DNA of 64,000 nucleotides from Pseudolactococcus laudensis. GTDB taxonomy: Bacteria; Bacillota; Bacilli; Lactobacillales; Streptococcaceae. Below are positions 1 to 8,286 of the stretch, in pieces (positions within the stretch are counted from its first letter, which is position 1; each line of letters starts with the position of its first letter). The DNA lies in assembly GCF_013449735.1 (NCBI RefSeq), contig NZ_JACBNY010000003.1, positions 113,861-177,860 on the forward strand, read 5' to 3'. A program made the position numbers and the translations under genes. A model generated the notes under the pieces. It worked only from the letters and a program-made list of their open reading frames with translations, had not been told where the DNA came from and did no database searches.

Positions 1-1147
1 TGAATCCAAGCCAACGTAGTCGAATTTCCGATAGTCGTGTAAGTGTCTCAGCAGCCATGAGAATGATTAAGAGGCTAAAGACAAAACTGTAACGATGGAG
101 GAACATATTCGGTGTGTGCATGCCTTGCCAAAAGAGATCAAGTGGGCGCAGATAGAATGAGGCGATGATGAAGCCGAGTAGAGCAGTATAGGCAAACTTT
201 GTACGCAGACGGATAGATTTGGTGACAAAGAGTAGGCTTGCGAGAAGGAGTGGGAGCAGACCGATGTAGATTGTTGGTACGGCGCCGTACTGGGTGGTGT
301 CATAGCTTGCAACAAAGTTTTTAGCGAAGACATCAAAATACCAGGATTTTTCTGTAAATAGTTCTGTGATTTTGGTAAAACATTCACCGTTAGCTTTTAG
401 ATCCAGATACATAGGTAGAATCATGATGAGGCTGGTGCAGCCTGCTAGGAGTGAAGTGATGGCGAAATCAAGGCATTTACGGAGAGACCAGCTGTCAAAG
501 CTAAGTCTGACTAAGAAATAGCCGATGAGAAAGAGTGCCATCATAAAACCAAAATAGTAGTTTTGAATGAAAAGTAGGGTTAGACTGATGTAATATAGTC
601 GCCGTTTGCCGTTCGCCATCATGCTGTGGAGGCCGCAGATGATGAGGGGCATCCAGATGAAGGCATCGAGCCACATGATGATTTCGGACTGATTGACGAT
701 GAAGCTCATGAGGGCGTAGGCACTTGATAAGCTGATAATGAGCCAATTTGATAGGGAGCGATACATATTTTTGAAAGCGACAAAGCCAGATAAGCCGATC
801 AACCCGAATTTAAGTAGGGTTAGCAGATAGAGGCCATCAGGCATATTTGATGCGTTAAAAAAATAGGTCAGTGGCATGAGTAGACTGCCTAGATAGTAGG
901 ATGAAAAACTTAAAAAATTAAGTCCTAGGCCACTGGTGAAGGTGTAAAAGAAACCTGAACCGTGATGTAAAATATCTGAAAATAGGGCATGAAAGGCAAC
1001 GTACTGGTGGTAAGCATCGCCTGCTAAAACTGTCTTATCACTTCCCCAATAAATACCAAGGAGGGCAAAATTGATACCGATTGCAAGGAGGGGGATAAGG
1101 AAACTGATGAGTAGCGCTAATTTATTTTTCTTGATAAATGCTAACAT
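1..1147 (-). CDS. YfhO-family multi-spanning membrane protein, 5' part (C-terminus beyond window)
   Basis: An open frame on the minus strand runs from an ATG at 1147 to the window edge, giving 382 codons without a stop. The protein starts MLAFIKKNKLALLISFLIP and is a chain of hydrophobic helices with long aromatic-rich loops (for example AGDAYHQYVAFHALFSD about residues 40-56), the pattern of the large YfhO family. YfhO proteins act in the cell envelope, and in several Firmicutes they are linked to glycosylation of wall polymers or lipoteichoic acid. The family is usually 800 or more residues, so over half is missing here because of the window edge, not a mutation. No good ribosome binding site precedes the ATG. 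An extended -10 (TGGTACAAT) lies only six bases upstream, which suggests a leaderless transcript. The family call is fairly sure; the substrate is unknown. Confidence 0.8.
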   Translation of the reverse strand, partial: MLAFIKKNKLALLISFLIPLLAIGINFALLGIYWGSDKTVLAGDAYHQYVAFHALFSDILHHGSGFFYTFTSGLGLNFLSFSSYYLGSLLMPLTYFFNASNMPDGLYLLTLLKFGLIGLSGFVAFKNMYRSLSNWLIISLSSAYALMSFIVNQSEIIMWLDAFIWMPLIICGLHSMMANGKRRLYYISLTLLFIQNYYFGFMMALFLIGYFLVRLSFDSWSLRKCLDFAITSLLAGCTSLIMILPMYLDLKANGECFTKITELFTEKSWYFDVFAKNFVASYDTTQYGAVPTIYIGLLPLLLASLLFVTKSIRLRTKFAYTALLGFIIASFYLRPLDLFWQGMHTPNMFLHRYSFVFSLLIILMAAETLTRLSEIRLRWLGF

Positions 1148-1153
1148 ACGTTT

Positions 1154-1162
1154 ATTGTACCA
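1154..1162 (-). promoter_or_regulatory. Extended -10 of the yfhO-like gene
   Basis: On the minus strand TGGTACAAT ends six bases before the ATG at 1147. No clear -35 is present. Transcription from it would begin at or within a base or two of the start codon. Confidence 0.45.
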
Positions 1163-1213
1163 TCTTTTGAAAAAATATAGGGTGGTAGATTATAAGAAAA
1201 GTGATGTGCAATG

Positions 1214-1242
1214 TTGTCATTTGTCGTAAATTTTGGTAGAAT
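1214..1242 (+). promoter_or_regulatory. Promoter of the DUF4190-like gene
   Basis: TTGTCA (1214-1219), a 17-base spacer and TAGAAT (1237-1242) with an extended TGG form a good vegetative promoter. The ATG at 1252 is nine bases after the -10, so the predicted leader is only about two bases long. Confidence 0.6.
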
Positions 1243-1251
1243 TAATCTAAT

Positions 1252-1494
1252 ATGAGAAATTCGAAACCTATTCAAAATCAACCTATTAGTAAGGCCGCTG
1301 TCGCTGGTCTTATTTTGGCGATTATTCCAATCACAGCCCTGCCAGGACTGATTTTTAGCTTGACTGCTTTTGAACATATTGATGCGCATGATTTGAAAGG
1401 CCATCGATTTGCCAAACTTGGTACAATTATTTCAATTCTTTGGATGCTTGTTTTTATTGTTACTGGATTTTTCCTCTTCAGGTATTTTGGTTAA
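1252..1494 (+). CDS. Small DUF4190-like membrane protein
   Basis: This 80-residue protein has two hydrophobic segments, about residues 13-37 (AAVAGLILAIIPITALPGLIFS) and 57-78, joined by a short polar loop with GHRFAKLGTIISI. The arrangement of a GLILAI helix, a loop and an A-LGTIISI helix matches the DUF4190 domain found in many small Gram-positive membrane proteins of unknown role. It is divergent from the yfhO-like gene with about 100 bases between the starts. No ribosome binding site is seen and the promoter -10 sits nine bases upstream, so translation is probably leaderless. Function cannot be deduced. Confidence 0.6.
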   Translation: MRNSKPIQNQPISKAAVAGLILAIIPITALPGLIFSLTAFEHIDAHDLKGHRFAKLGTIISILWMLVFIVTGFFLFRYFG

Positions 1495-1566
1495 GGTAGG
1501 TCAACCAGAAAAATACAACATTTTGAATATAACCTTTGGTTAAATCAATCGTTTATACTTTAAAAA

Positions 1567-1584
1567 AATTGGCATAGACCAATT
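1567..1584 (+). promoter_or_regulatory. NagR-like (GntR/HutC) operator over the mupG -35
   Basis: The palindrome AATTGGCATAGACCAATT overlaps the -35. Its reverse complement core ATTGGTCTATGCCAAT matches the site at the nagB promoter (44814-44829) in 15 of 16 positions. It resembles the dre sites bound by NagR/YvoA repressors of amino-sugar use. Confidence 0.65.
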
Positions 1585-1597
1585 TTTTTGTTATAAT
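1569..1597 (+). promoter_or_regulatory. mupG promoter
   Basis: TTGGCA (1569-1574), a 17-base spacer and TATAAT (1592-1597) form a near-consensus promoter. The predicted start is near 1604. Confidence 0.75.
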
Positions 1598-1603
1598 GAC
1601 ACT

Positions 1604-1617
1604 ATAAAACGTTTTCA
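1604..1617 (+). promoter_or_regulatory. cre-like catabolite site at the mupG transcription start
   Basis: ATAAAACGTTTTCA fits the cre consensus TGNAARCGNWWWCA except for the first two bases. It lies on the predicted transcription start, a usual place for CcpA repression. Confidence 0.5.
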
Positions 1618-1668
1618 TTTTAGATTGAAAAAGTTTTAAAACATATTTTATGAGATTTAATAAGCAAT

Positions 1669-1681
1669 GGCGCTAGGCGCC
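1669..1681 (+). other. Short GC hairpin in the mupG leader
   Basis: GGCGC, TAG, GCGCC form a perfect five-pair stem just upstream of the ribosome binding site (GGAGG at 1687-1691). It could influence translation or message stability. Confidence 0.4.
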
Positions 1682-1696
1682 TAATGGAGGAAACAC

Positions 1697-2788
1697 ATGA
1701 GAAAACTTGGCATTTCTATTTATCCAGAACGCAGCACATTTGAAAAGGATAAAGCTTATCTTGATTTAGCGCATCAATATGGTTTTAAGCGCGTCTTTAC
1801 AAGCCTACTCGAAATCAATGGTGATAAGGATGAAGTTCTTGCAGTTTTTAAAAAGCCTGTTGACTATGCCAATTCACTTGGCATGGAAGTGATGGTGGAC
1901 ATTAACCCTGCGCTTTTTGAACAGCTTGGTGTGTCATACGATGACTTATCATTTTTCAATGATATGGGAGCTGATGGTATCCGTTTAGACCTTGGTTTTA
2001 CGGGCGCTGAAGAAGCGAAAATGACACGTAATCCTTATGGTATCAAGGTTGAAATCAACATGAGTCAAGGGACTAACTATGTGGATAATATTATGAGCTA
2101 TTCACCAAACCCTGAACTTCTATTGGGTAGCCATAATTTCTATCCAATGCGTTATTCTGGTTTGGCTTTGGACCACTTTATTTATTGCACCAAGAAATTT
2201 AATCAATATAACTTAAATACCATGGCGTTTGTTAATTCACATGATGCGACATTTGGTCCTTGGCCTTTCAGCGATGGTCTTGTCAGTCTTGAACGTCACC
2301 GTGATTTGGATATTGCGACACAAGTTAAGCATATGAAGTTATTGGGTGGTATCAATGATATTACAATAGCAAATGCTTACGCAAGTGAAGCAGAAATCAA
2401 AGCAATGAGCGAGGCTTTCTTTGCTGCTGAACCTGCTTTGAAAATTGTACCAAGTGCATCAATTACAGACAATGAACGTATCGTCCTGTTTGAGAGCGAG
2501 CATAGTTATCGTGGTGACCGAAGTGAATATATCTTACGCTCAACCATGACACGTGTGTGGCATAAAGACAAAGAATTCCCAGCACATGATACGAGGGATA
2601 TTAAACGTGGTGATATCTTGATTGGCAATGTCGAATTTGGCCAATACAAGGGTGAAACACAAATTGCGCTTAAAGATATGCCAAATCAAGGTCAAATCAA
2701 TGTTGTCGGTCGTATTTCTGATGATGAATTGTTCTTGCTCGACTATATCAAACCTTGGAGCGGTTTCACGTTTGAAGAAGTGAAATAA
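1697..2788 (+). CDS. mupG: MupG, 6-phospho-N-acetylmuramidase (former DUF871)
   Basis: The 363-residue product fits the MupG/DUF871 family, which splits MurNAc-6-phosphate-GlcNAc from recycled peptidoglycan into MurNAc-6-phosphate and GlcNAc in the cytoplasm. The N-terminal two thirds is a TIM-barrel type sequence starting KLGISIYPERS and including the motifs GADGIRLDLGFTG and SHNFYP. A C-terminal beta domain follows from about residue 245. The start is supported by GGAGG eight bases upstream. The gene stands alone between a strong promoter and a terminator. The usual partners (MurQ etherase, a MurNAc PTS) are not adjacent. The amino-sugar operator and the cre site both suit a role in wall-sugar salvage. 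The family assignment is firm; the exact substrate is inferred from the family. Confidence 0.88.
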   Translation: MRKLGISIYPERSTFEKDKAYLDLAHQYGFKRVFTSLLEINGDKDEVLAVFKKPVDYANSLGMEVMVDINPALFEQLGVSYDDLSFFNDMGADGIRLDLGFTGAEEAKMTRNPYGIKVEINMSQGTNYVDNIMSYSPNPELLLGSHNFYPMRYSGLALDHFIYCTKKFNQYNLNTMAFVNSHDATFGPWPFSDGLVSLERHRDLDIATQVKHMKLLGGINDITIANAYASEAEIKAMSEAFFAAEPALKIVPSASITDNERIVLFESEHSYRGDRSEYILRSTMTRVWHKDKEFPAHDTRDIKRGDILIGNVEFGQYKGETQIALKDMPNQGQINVVGRISDDELFLLDYIKPWSGFTFEEVK

Positions 2789-2802
2789 GCTTGAAGGTAT
2801 CA

Positions 2803-2837
2803 AAAAAACAGGTAACGTTTATTGTTATCTGTTTTTT
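2803..2837. terminator. Bidirectional terminator between mupG and the response regulator
   Basis: AAAAAACAGGTAAC pairs with GTTATCTGTTTTTT (one G-U pair). The A-run and T-run on the two sides let it serve both converging genes. Confidence 0.8.
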
Positions 2838-2856
2838 GCTTGTCTTTTTTCTAGAT

Positions 2857-3498
2857 TCAGCTACCATTTTTAGTCGTCAGATAAAATATAGCTAATTGTG
2901 TGCGGTCACGCAAATTTAATTTGTCAAGGATGGTACTTAAATAGTTGCGAATTGTGCCTTCACTTAGGAACATTTGAACCGAGATTTCCTTATTACTGAG
3001 TCCATCTGCGACGAGGCCGATTAATTGATATTCTTTGGCAGTCAGACTGTAATCTTCATAATTAAATTTCGCTTGTGGGTCAGGCTGTTTTGTGTGTAGA
3101 AGTCCTGGTATTTTAGCAATTATTTCTGTACCAAAGACGGTTTGAGATTTGCTGACAGCATTTAAGGCGGGGACGATGCTGCTATAATCCTGTTTGATAA
3201 GATAGCCTTTAACACCGTATTTGAGTGCCTGAATAATATACTCGTCGTCTGAGAAAGTGATCAAAAGTAAGATTTTAGCATCTGGGTATTGAGATAGAAT
3301 CGTTTTTGCAGCATCTAATCCGGTCATTTCTGTCATTCGAATATCCATGAGTAAGATATCCGGTTTGAGTGTTTCAAAGAGTTGAATTGCCTCGCTGCCA
3401 TCGTGGCCAACGCCTACAACGTCAATTTTGTCGACTTCTAAAATCATTTTTAAAGCGCTAGTGATGAGGGCATCATCATCCACGATTAAGACACGCAT
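2857..3498 (-). CDS. NarL/LuxR-family response regulator
   Basis: A 213-residue two-component regulator. The receiver domain (about 1-120) has the acidic pocket DDD at 7-9, the phospho-acceptor D52 in ILLMDIRM and K105-type residues near GYLIKQD. The C-terminal LuxR helix-turn-helix (about 145-210) contains LTAKEYQLIGLVADGLSNKEIS and EGTIRNYLSTILDKL. It lies 47 bases downstream of the kinase on the same strand, so the two form one operon, divergent from an ABC exporter. By analogy with such three-part loci it probably controls that exporter, through the palindrome at 4754-4765. The inducing signal is unknown. Confidence 0.88.
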   Translation of the reverse strand: MRVLIVDDDALITSALKMILEVDKIDVVGVGHDGSEAIQLFETLKPDILLMDIRMTEMTGLDAAKTILSQYPDAKILLLITFSDDEYIIQALKYGVKGYLIKQDYSSIVPALNAVSKSQTVFGTEIIAKIPGLLHTKQPDPQAKFNYEDYSLTAKEYQLIGLVADGLSNKEISVQMFLSEGTIRNYLSTILDKLNLRDRTQLAIFYLTTKNGS

Positions 3499-3545
3499 AT
3501 AGGGTACTTCTTTCTGTATTTATTTGTATTCAATCTTAAATTCTG

Positions 3546-4649
3546 TTAATGTTTGGGTATTTTGATATAGATTCTAAAGCCATTTTGGCTGTAAAAAGTG
3601 ATGCTGCCTTTTAATTTTTTTACGCGCTCAGCCATATTTATCAAGCCGATACCAGGTGTGTCGCTATTAAGTGGGTTAGTAGGCATATCAGGTGAGAGCC
3701 TTGTTCCATTATCTTCAATGATGACCTGGTAGAGTGCCTCAGATTCAGAGACGGTTAATCGAACAAGCGTGGCATCACTATGTTTGATGGTATTATTGAG
3801 TGCCTCTTTGACAATGGCAATGACATTATATTTAACATCACGTGGGATGGTTTTTGCCATGTGATATGAAAAATCGACGGAACAAAAAGTAAAATTTGTG
3901 ATAAGCTCTTCAAGTGTTTTTTCAAGGTCTACAGCATCATCGTGCAAATCATGGACACTTTTTCGGATACTGTCCATCGCCTCCCCTAGGGAACTATCAA
4001 GGCTATCAAAAGGCTCACGGAGATTGCTAATGTGATTTGTCATCCTCATCGCACCCGTAATTAAAATGGCGCGAGATAATAGATGACCGACATTATCATG
4101 AATCTCACGTGCGATACGATTCCGTTCTTTTAGGGTTGCGGCATAAATCTCATAGTCTTGTTTGTCTCTCAAGGTACGGTTTTTATCCTGTAATAAAAGC
4201 GTGAGTTCAGTACTATCATCTCGCGTTTTTTGAAGACTATTTGTCAGCGTGTCTATTTGGCGTGTTTTTTCAGCAGCATAGGCTGCTAAGATTAGACCAG
4301 TAGCTAGGAAAGTACCTATTGGAAAAAGTGGTAAGATAGCGCTATGGTAGACCAAATACATCATCAGCAGCAAACTGATAACAAGTAACAATTTATTTTG
4401 TCGTGATATTAAATGATAGATGATAAGTGGTAAAAAAAGTAGACATAGTGGACAGAAGAAGGAAAAAGCGAGAAATAGACCAGTGAAAATCAAATGTCGC
4501 CATAAATCAGTTGTTTCTGTTAGTGTCATTAAAGCAAGGTATATGATGGCAATAAGCAGCGCAATGACAAGCGAAGTATCTACTTTAATTGTACAAGCCA
4601 AAGCTAGACTGTAAATCATCAAGATGACCTGGTCGTTTACACGTCGCAT
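3546..4649 (-). CDS. Sensor histidine kinase, HisKA_3 type
   Basis: The 367-residue protein begins with five to six hydrophobic helices (about residues 8-125) with almost no outside domain. A coiled-coil-like linker (125-170) follows, then the HisKA_3 dimerisation domain with the phospho-accepting H184 in REIHDNVGHLL. The ATPase domain shows EALNNTIKHSDAT (N box), VIIEDNG and GIGLINMAERV. This matches DesK/LiaS-type kinases that sense membrane or envelope state. It is the first gene of the operon with the response regulator below it, and its cognate ABC exporter is divergent. Confidence 0.88.
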   Translation of the reverse strand: MRRVNDQVILMIYSLALACTIKVDTSLVIALLIAIIYLALMTLTETTDLWRHLIFTGLFLAFSFFCPLCLLFLPLIIYHLISRQNKLLLVISLLLMMYLVYHSAILPLFPIGTFLATGLILAAYAAEKTRQIDTLTNSLQKTRDDSTELTLLLQDKNRTLRDKQDYEIYAATLKERNRIAREIHDNVGHLLSRAILITGAMRMTNHISNLREPFDSLDSSLGEAMDSIRKSVHDLHDDAVDLEKTLEELITNFTFCSVDFSYHMAKTIPRDVKYNVIAIVKEALNNTIKHSDATLVRLTVSESEALYQVIIEDNGTRLSPDMPTNPLNSDTPGIGLINMAERVKKLKGSITFYSQNGFRIYIKIPKH

Positions 4650-4753
4650 GTCTATTCTCCATTCTTAATTAATTTTGAGTTTTTATTGGTTACTCCATTT
4701 TACACTGTATTTGTTCTAAAATCTAGTGATTTCTAAGATGATGCAATAGGTGA

Positions 4754-4765
4754 TGACATTTGTCA
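4754..4765. promoter_or_regulatory. Candidate response-regulator operator
   Basis: TGACATTTGTCA is an inverted repeat of TGACA with a two-base spacer. It is centred about 64 bases before the predicted start of the exporter transcript, a common position for a LuxR-type activator. Confidence 0.4.
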
Positions 4766-4788
4766 CTTAATTTACTGACATCTAACAC

Positions 4789-4817
4789 TTACTTTGCCTT
4801 GGATGATTAGTTATAAT
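4789..4817 (+). promoter_or_regulatory. Promoter of the ABC exporter operon
   Basis: TTACTT (4789-4794), a 17-base spacer and TATAAT (4812-4817). The weak -35 is consistent with activation by the neighbouring two-component system. Confidence 0.5.
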
Positions 4818-4855
4818 AAAAGTATAAATAAATGATTTTTTAGGAGGTAATTCTC

Positions 4856-5785
4856 ATGATTCATATTGAAAATTTAGTAAAACGATACGGTGATGTTTTA
4901 GCGCTTGACCACTTAAATTTGGCTATCAAAGAAGGTGAGATATTCGGCTTGCTTGGCCCCAATGGATCGGGCAAAACGACTGCGATTAACTGTTTGTTAG
5001 CCTTGCTGAAATATGATAAGGGCGACATCACTATTTTTGAAAAACCGATGCGTGTTGACAGTTATGACATAAAACAAGAGATTGGGATTGTCATGCAGAA
5101 TGTCGCTGTTTTTGAGCAGATGACAGTTTATGAAAATATTGACTATTTTTGTGGCTTGTATGTGAAAGATAAGACAAGACGTCAAAAAATGGTTCAAGAG
5201 GCGATTGAGTTTGTTGGACTGTCAGATTATGTCAAAATGTTTCCTAAAAAATTATCAGGCGGCTTATTACGTCGCTTGAATATTGCTTGTGGTATTGCGC
5301 ATAAACCCAAACTCATTATTTTAGATGAGCCGACGGTAGCTGTCGATCCTCAAAGTCGCAACAATATTTTAGAAGGTATTCAAGAGTTGAATCGTCAAGG
5401 GACAACGGTGATTTATACTTCTCACTATATGGAAGAGGTGGAACAAATCTGCACAAGGATTGCCATTATTGACCATGGTCGTGTGATTGCTGAAGGCTCA
5501 AGTGAAGAGTTGAAGAGCTTACTTAAGGTCGGTGAAACGATTAGCATAGACGATATTGTTTTAGAAGAATCTGATTTAGCAGCAATTCATAGCTTACCGC
5601 ATGTCTTAGATTTGAGTTATCAGGGACGAACTTTAATGATTCGCTGCACGGGTTCCCAGCACAATTTGGTGCGAATTCTTGCACATTTACAGGCACAAGA
5701 GATTGCATTTGGTCGCGTTTTGTCGGAATTGCCAACCTTAAATGATGTCTTTTTAGAAATTACTGGAAAGCAACTTCGGGATTGA
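4856..5785 (+). CDS. ABC exporter ATP-binding protein
   Basis: The 309-residue protein has a full ABC ATPase domain: Walker A GPNGSGKTT (about residues 35-43), Q-loop region VMQNVAVFEQMT, signature LSGGLLRRLN, Walker B LIILDEPT and the switch histidine in IYTSHYMEEVE. The C-terminal tail of about 80 residues is typical of DrrA/NatA-like subunits that pair with ABC2-type permeases. An AGGAGG ribosome site precedes the ATG. The first of the two permease genes starts 75 bases downstream. The complex likely exports a drug, peptide or lipid-like compound and answers to the divergent two-component system. The substrate cannot be read from the sequence. Confidence 0.88.
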   Translation: MIHIENLVKRYGDVLALDHLNLAIKEGEIFGLLGPNGSGKTTAINCLLALLKYDKGDITIFEKPMRVDSYDIKQEIGIVMQNVAVFEQMTVYENIDYFCGLYVKDKTRRQKMVQEAIEFVGLSDYVKMFPKKLSGGLLRRLNIACGIAHKPKLIILDEPTVAVDPQSRNNILEGIQELNRQGTTVIYTSHYMEEVEQICTRIAIIDHGRVIAEGSSEELKSLLKVGETISIDDIVLEESDLAAIHSLPHVLDLSYQGRTLMIRCTGSQHNLVRILAHLQAQEIAFGRVLSELPTLNDVFLEITGKQLRD

Positions 5786-5860
5786 TGACTGGTGTATGAT
5801 AATGAGAGATGAAATAGATATGAAACAAGTAAAAATAAAGCGTAGGAGGGAGGAACAAGC

Positions 5861-6994
5861 ATGAGACATTTATTGATCTATCGCTTAAAACAAACTTTGG
5901 GAGAACGGACAATTCTTTTTTGGACGATTGCTTTTCCGATGATTTTAGGTACTTTTTTCTTCATGGCTTTTGGGAATTTAGCTAAGAATGAAGAAGTTGC
6001 AACCGAAATTCCGATTGCCATGGTTGTAAGCAATCAGTCAGCTCAGACCGAAACACAAAAAGCTTTCCTAACTGAGATGCAAAAAGAAAAATTGATTACG
6101 ATTAAGTCTTATCCAACAGAAAAAGTAGCCAAGGAAAAATTAGAGGATGGCAAAATTAGCGGTTTATTTTATCTTGGACAAGATTTAAGTCTGACGGTGA
6201 CAAAATCTAGCTTGAGTACCAGTATTTTAAAGGTTGTTTTGGACAGCTACAATAAAAATGTCGCCATGATTTCCGATATTGCTAAAGCACATCCTGAAAA
6301 CCTCCCAGCAGCCATTGCTGCAATGTCTGATTTGAAACCAGCTGTTAAAGCTGTGGCGCCTAATGGTAAAACAACGTCGAGCTTTATGCAATACTTTTTT
6401 GCACTAATTGCTTACGCTTGTTTATCAGGTATCTTTTTAGGCGTGAACAATAGCTTTGAAACTCAAGCCAATCTTTCAGCCTTGGGTGCAAGAAGAAGTA
6501 TTTCGCCAACGCCAAAACTTACTTTAATTTTAGTTGATTTCATGACGATTTTGACGGTTGATTTTATCAGTGTCTTGCTATTAACGCTTTATATTACGAA
6601 AGGATTTGGCATTAGTTTAGGCGATAATATGTTAGGAATTATTGTGACGGTACTGATGGGCTGTGTGATTGGTGTTTCCTTAGGTATCGTATTAGGTGCC
6701 TCTAATCACGCCTCAAGAAATCTAAAAATGGGATTGACCGTTGCTTTGACTTTGGTACCGTCATTTTTTGCGGGTTTGATGTTTGAAAATATGGGGATTA
6801 TTGTCGAAGAGTACTTCCCTCTACTCAATCGTATTAATCCTGCCGCACTTTTGGCTGATGCCTTTTATTGTTTGAGTGTCTATGATAATCCAGCTCGCTA
6901 TGCTAGAGATATGTGGATCTTGGCGATAATGAGTGTCGTCTGTATTGCCTTAGCTTTTAGTCTATTAAGGAGGGAGCGTTATGACAGTATTTAA
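5861..6994 (+). CDS. ABC2-type permease subunit 1
   Basis: This 377-residue membrane protein has one N-terminal helix (about 18-40), a long extracytoplasmic domain (about 45-170) and five or six C-terminal helices. This is the ABC2_membrane_3 layout seen in exporters with N-terminal ATPase partners. An AGGAGGGAGG ribosome site lies just before the ATG. The end overlaps the start of the second permease by 14 bases, so the two are translationally coupled and probably form a heterodimeric channel. Conserved residues do not reveal the substrate. Confidence 0.82.
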   Translation: MRHLLIYRLKQTLGERTILFWTIAFPMILGTFFFMAFGNLAKNEEVATEIPIAMVVSNQSAQTETQKAFLTEMQKEKLITIKSYPTEKVAKEKLEDGKISGLFYLGQDLSLTVTKSSLSTSILKVVLDSYNKNVAMISDIAKAHPENLPAAIAAMSDLKPAVKAVAPNGKTTSSFMQYFFALIAYACLSGIFLGVNNSFETQANLSALGARRSISPTPKLTLILVDFMTILTVDFISVLLLTLYITKGFGISLGDNMLGIIVTVLMGCVIGVSLGIVLGASNHASRNLKMGLTVALTLVPSFFAGLMFENMGIIVEEYFPLLNRINPAALLADAFYCLSVYDNPARYARDMWILAIMSVVCIALAFSLLRRERYDSI

Positions 6995-8146
6995 AGGATT
7001 TCTACTTTTACTCAAACGAGATGCCAAATCTGTTAGTCTCTATCTTGTTATTTTCATAGCTATAGCTGTTATGACCCAATTATCAATGGGGGATAATCAA
7101 TCAACATCTACCTTCAAAAGCATGAGCACACGCATTGCGATAGAGGATAAAGATCAGAGTGAACTTTCTAAAAATCTGGTGAACTATCTTGAAAAAACAC
7201 AAAGTGTTAAAAATGATTTGACTATCAGTACTCCTGATATGATTCAAGAAAATCTCTATTATAGTAATGTTTACAGTGTCATCAAAATTCCGAAAGGCTT
7301 TGAAAAAGACTATTTTGACAAGCAAACACCCTTAACCCTGATAAATAAACCAGGATTTGATAGTACCTATGTGACTAGTCAAGTAGACCAATTTCTAAGA
7401 AGTGTTAAAGTCATTCATGAAAGTGGTGATACTGTGGCGCAAGCCGTTCAAAAAGTTCAGCGCTATGACAGCCAAAAGTCCAGAGTCACGCTGATTGCCC
7501 AAAATAAAAGTGGTGGCGAAATGCCCTATCATAATTATCTTTTCCAATATCTGCCTTATATTTTGATTTCTATGACCAGCTATTCGCTCGGCATCATCTT
7601 AATCATCTATGCGGAACCAGATAAGAAAAGAAGAATGCTTTGCGCTCCAGTTTCTTATCGGTCTATGAATTTACAGCTCATGCTAGGTGCAGCAGTCATC
7701 GGTACTGGTCTCTGGTTGACTTGTGGGGTTGCACTACCGATTATTTTAAGTGCCAAGGCATTTTTGGCAGACCCTAACCTCCCCTATTATTTGCTCAATG
7801 TCGGTTTGATGATCTTGGTTTCGTTGGCACTTTCATTCTTGATGAGTAAACTTATCCAAAGGGTCAATATCATCTCAAGCGTCACCAATGTTCTTACCTT
7901 GGGGATGGGGTTTCTCTGTGGGGTGTTTGTCCCACTATCTGTTTTAAGTCCTGCTATTAAAAAATAACGCAATTTTTACCGGTTTATTGGTATGAAGTGA
8001 CGAATGAACTCATTGGTTATCAGACGACTTTCAATGCCTCGCAAAAAATGGCACTTTATAAAGGCTTTGGTATTCAACTATTGTTCGTCATTGCATTGCT
8101 GAGTCTAGGCATGCTAATTGGCAAGTTGAGAGAGCAGAAAATTTAG
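6981..8146 (+). pseudogene. ABC2-type permease subunit 2, split by a frameshift near 7959-7964
   Basis: The frame from the ATG at 6981 gives 328 residues like subunit 1 (an N-terminal helix, an outside domain and C-terminal helices) and stops at 7965-7967 after PAIKK. The reading frame that continues the family sequence resumes one frame over, as KITQFLPVYWYEVTN, and runs to a stop at 8144-8146. The break falls in a run of six A bases (7959-7964), and adding one A would restore a 388-residue protein. This is either a real homopolymer deletion, an assembly error or a phase-variable tract. Without the last 58 or so residues the final helix is lost, so the exporter may be inactive. Confidence 0.75.
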
Positions 8147-8164
8147 CCAAAATGCTAAGATAAG

Positions 8165-8193
8165 AAATAAAATCCTCCGGGGTTTTATTTTTT
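8165..8193 (+). terminator. Terminator after the ABC exporter operon
   Basis: AATAAAATCC, a three-base loop and GGGTTTTATT (with G-U) are followed by a T-run. Confidence 0.75.
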
Positions 8194-8286
8194 TTATGGC
8201 GGCCATAATCTTTCATGATGATGCAGACAAATGAAGTATGATAAAATAAAAATATCTTAATGAATAGAAAAAAGGGGATTTTTTTG

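Noticed and set aside
501..746. Minus-strand and other short frames within 1-1404 besides the two genes called
   Set aside because: They lie in other frames of the YfhO-like and DUF4190-like genes and lack ribosome sites.
7956..7967. Programmed -1 frameshift in the ABC permease
   Set aside because: The heptamer is T AAA AAA, which does not fit X XXY YYZ with slippery P-site pairing, and no pseudoknot is evident downstream; a lost or gained A is simpler. Transcript slippage is not excluded.
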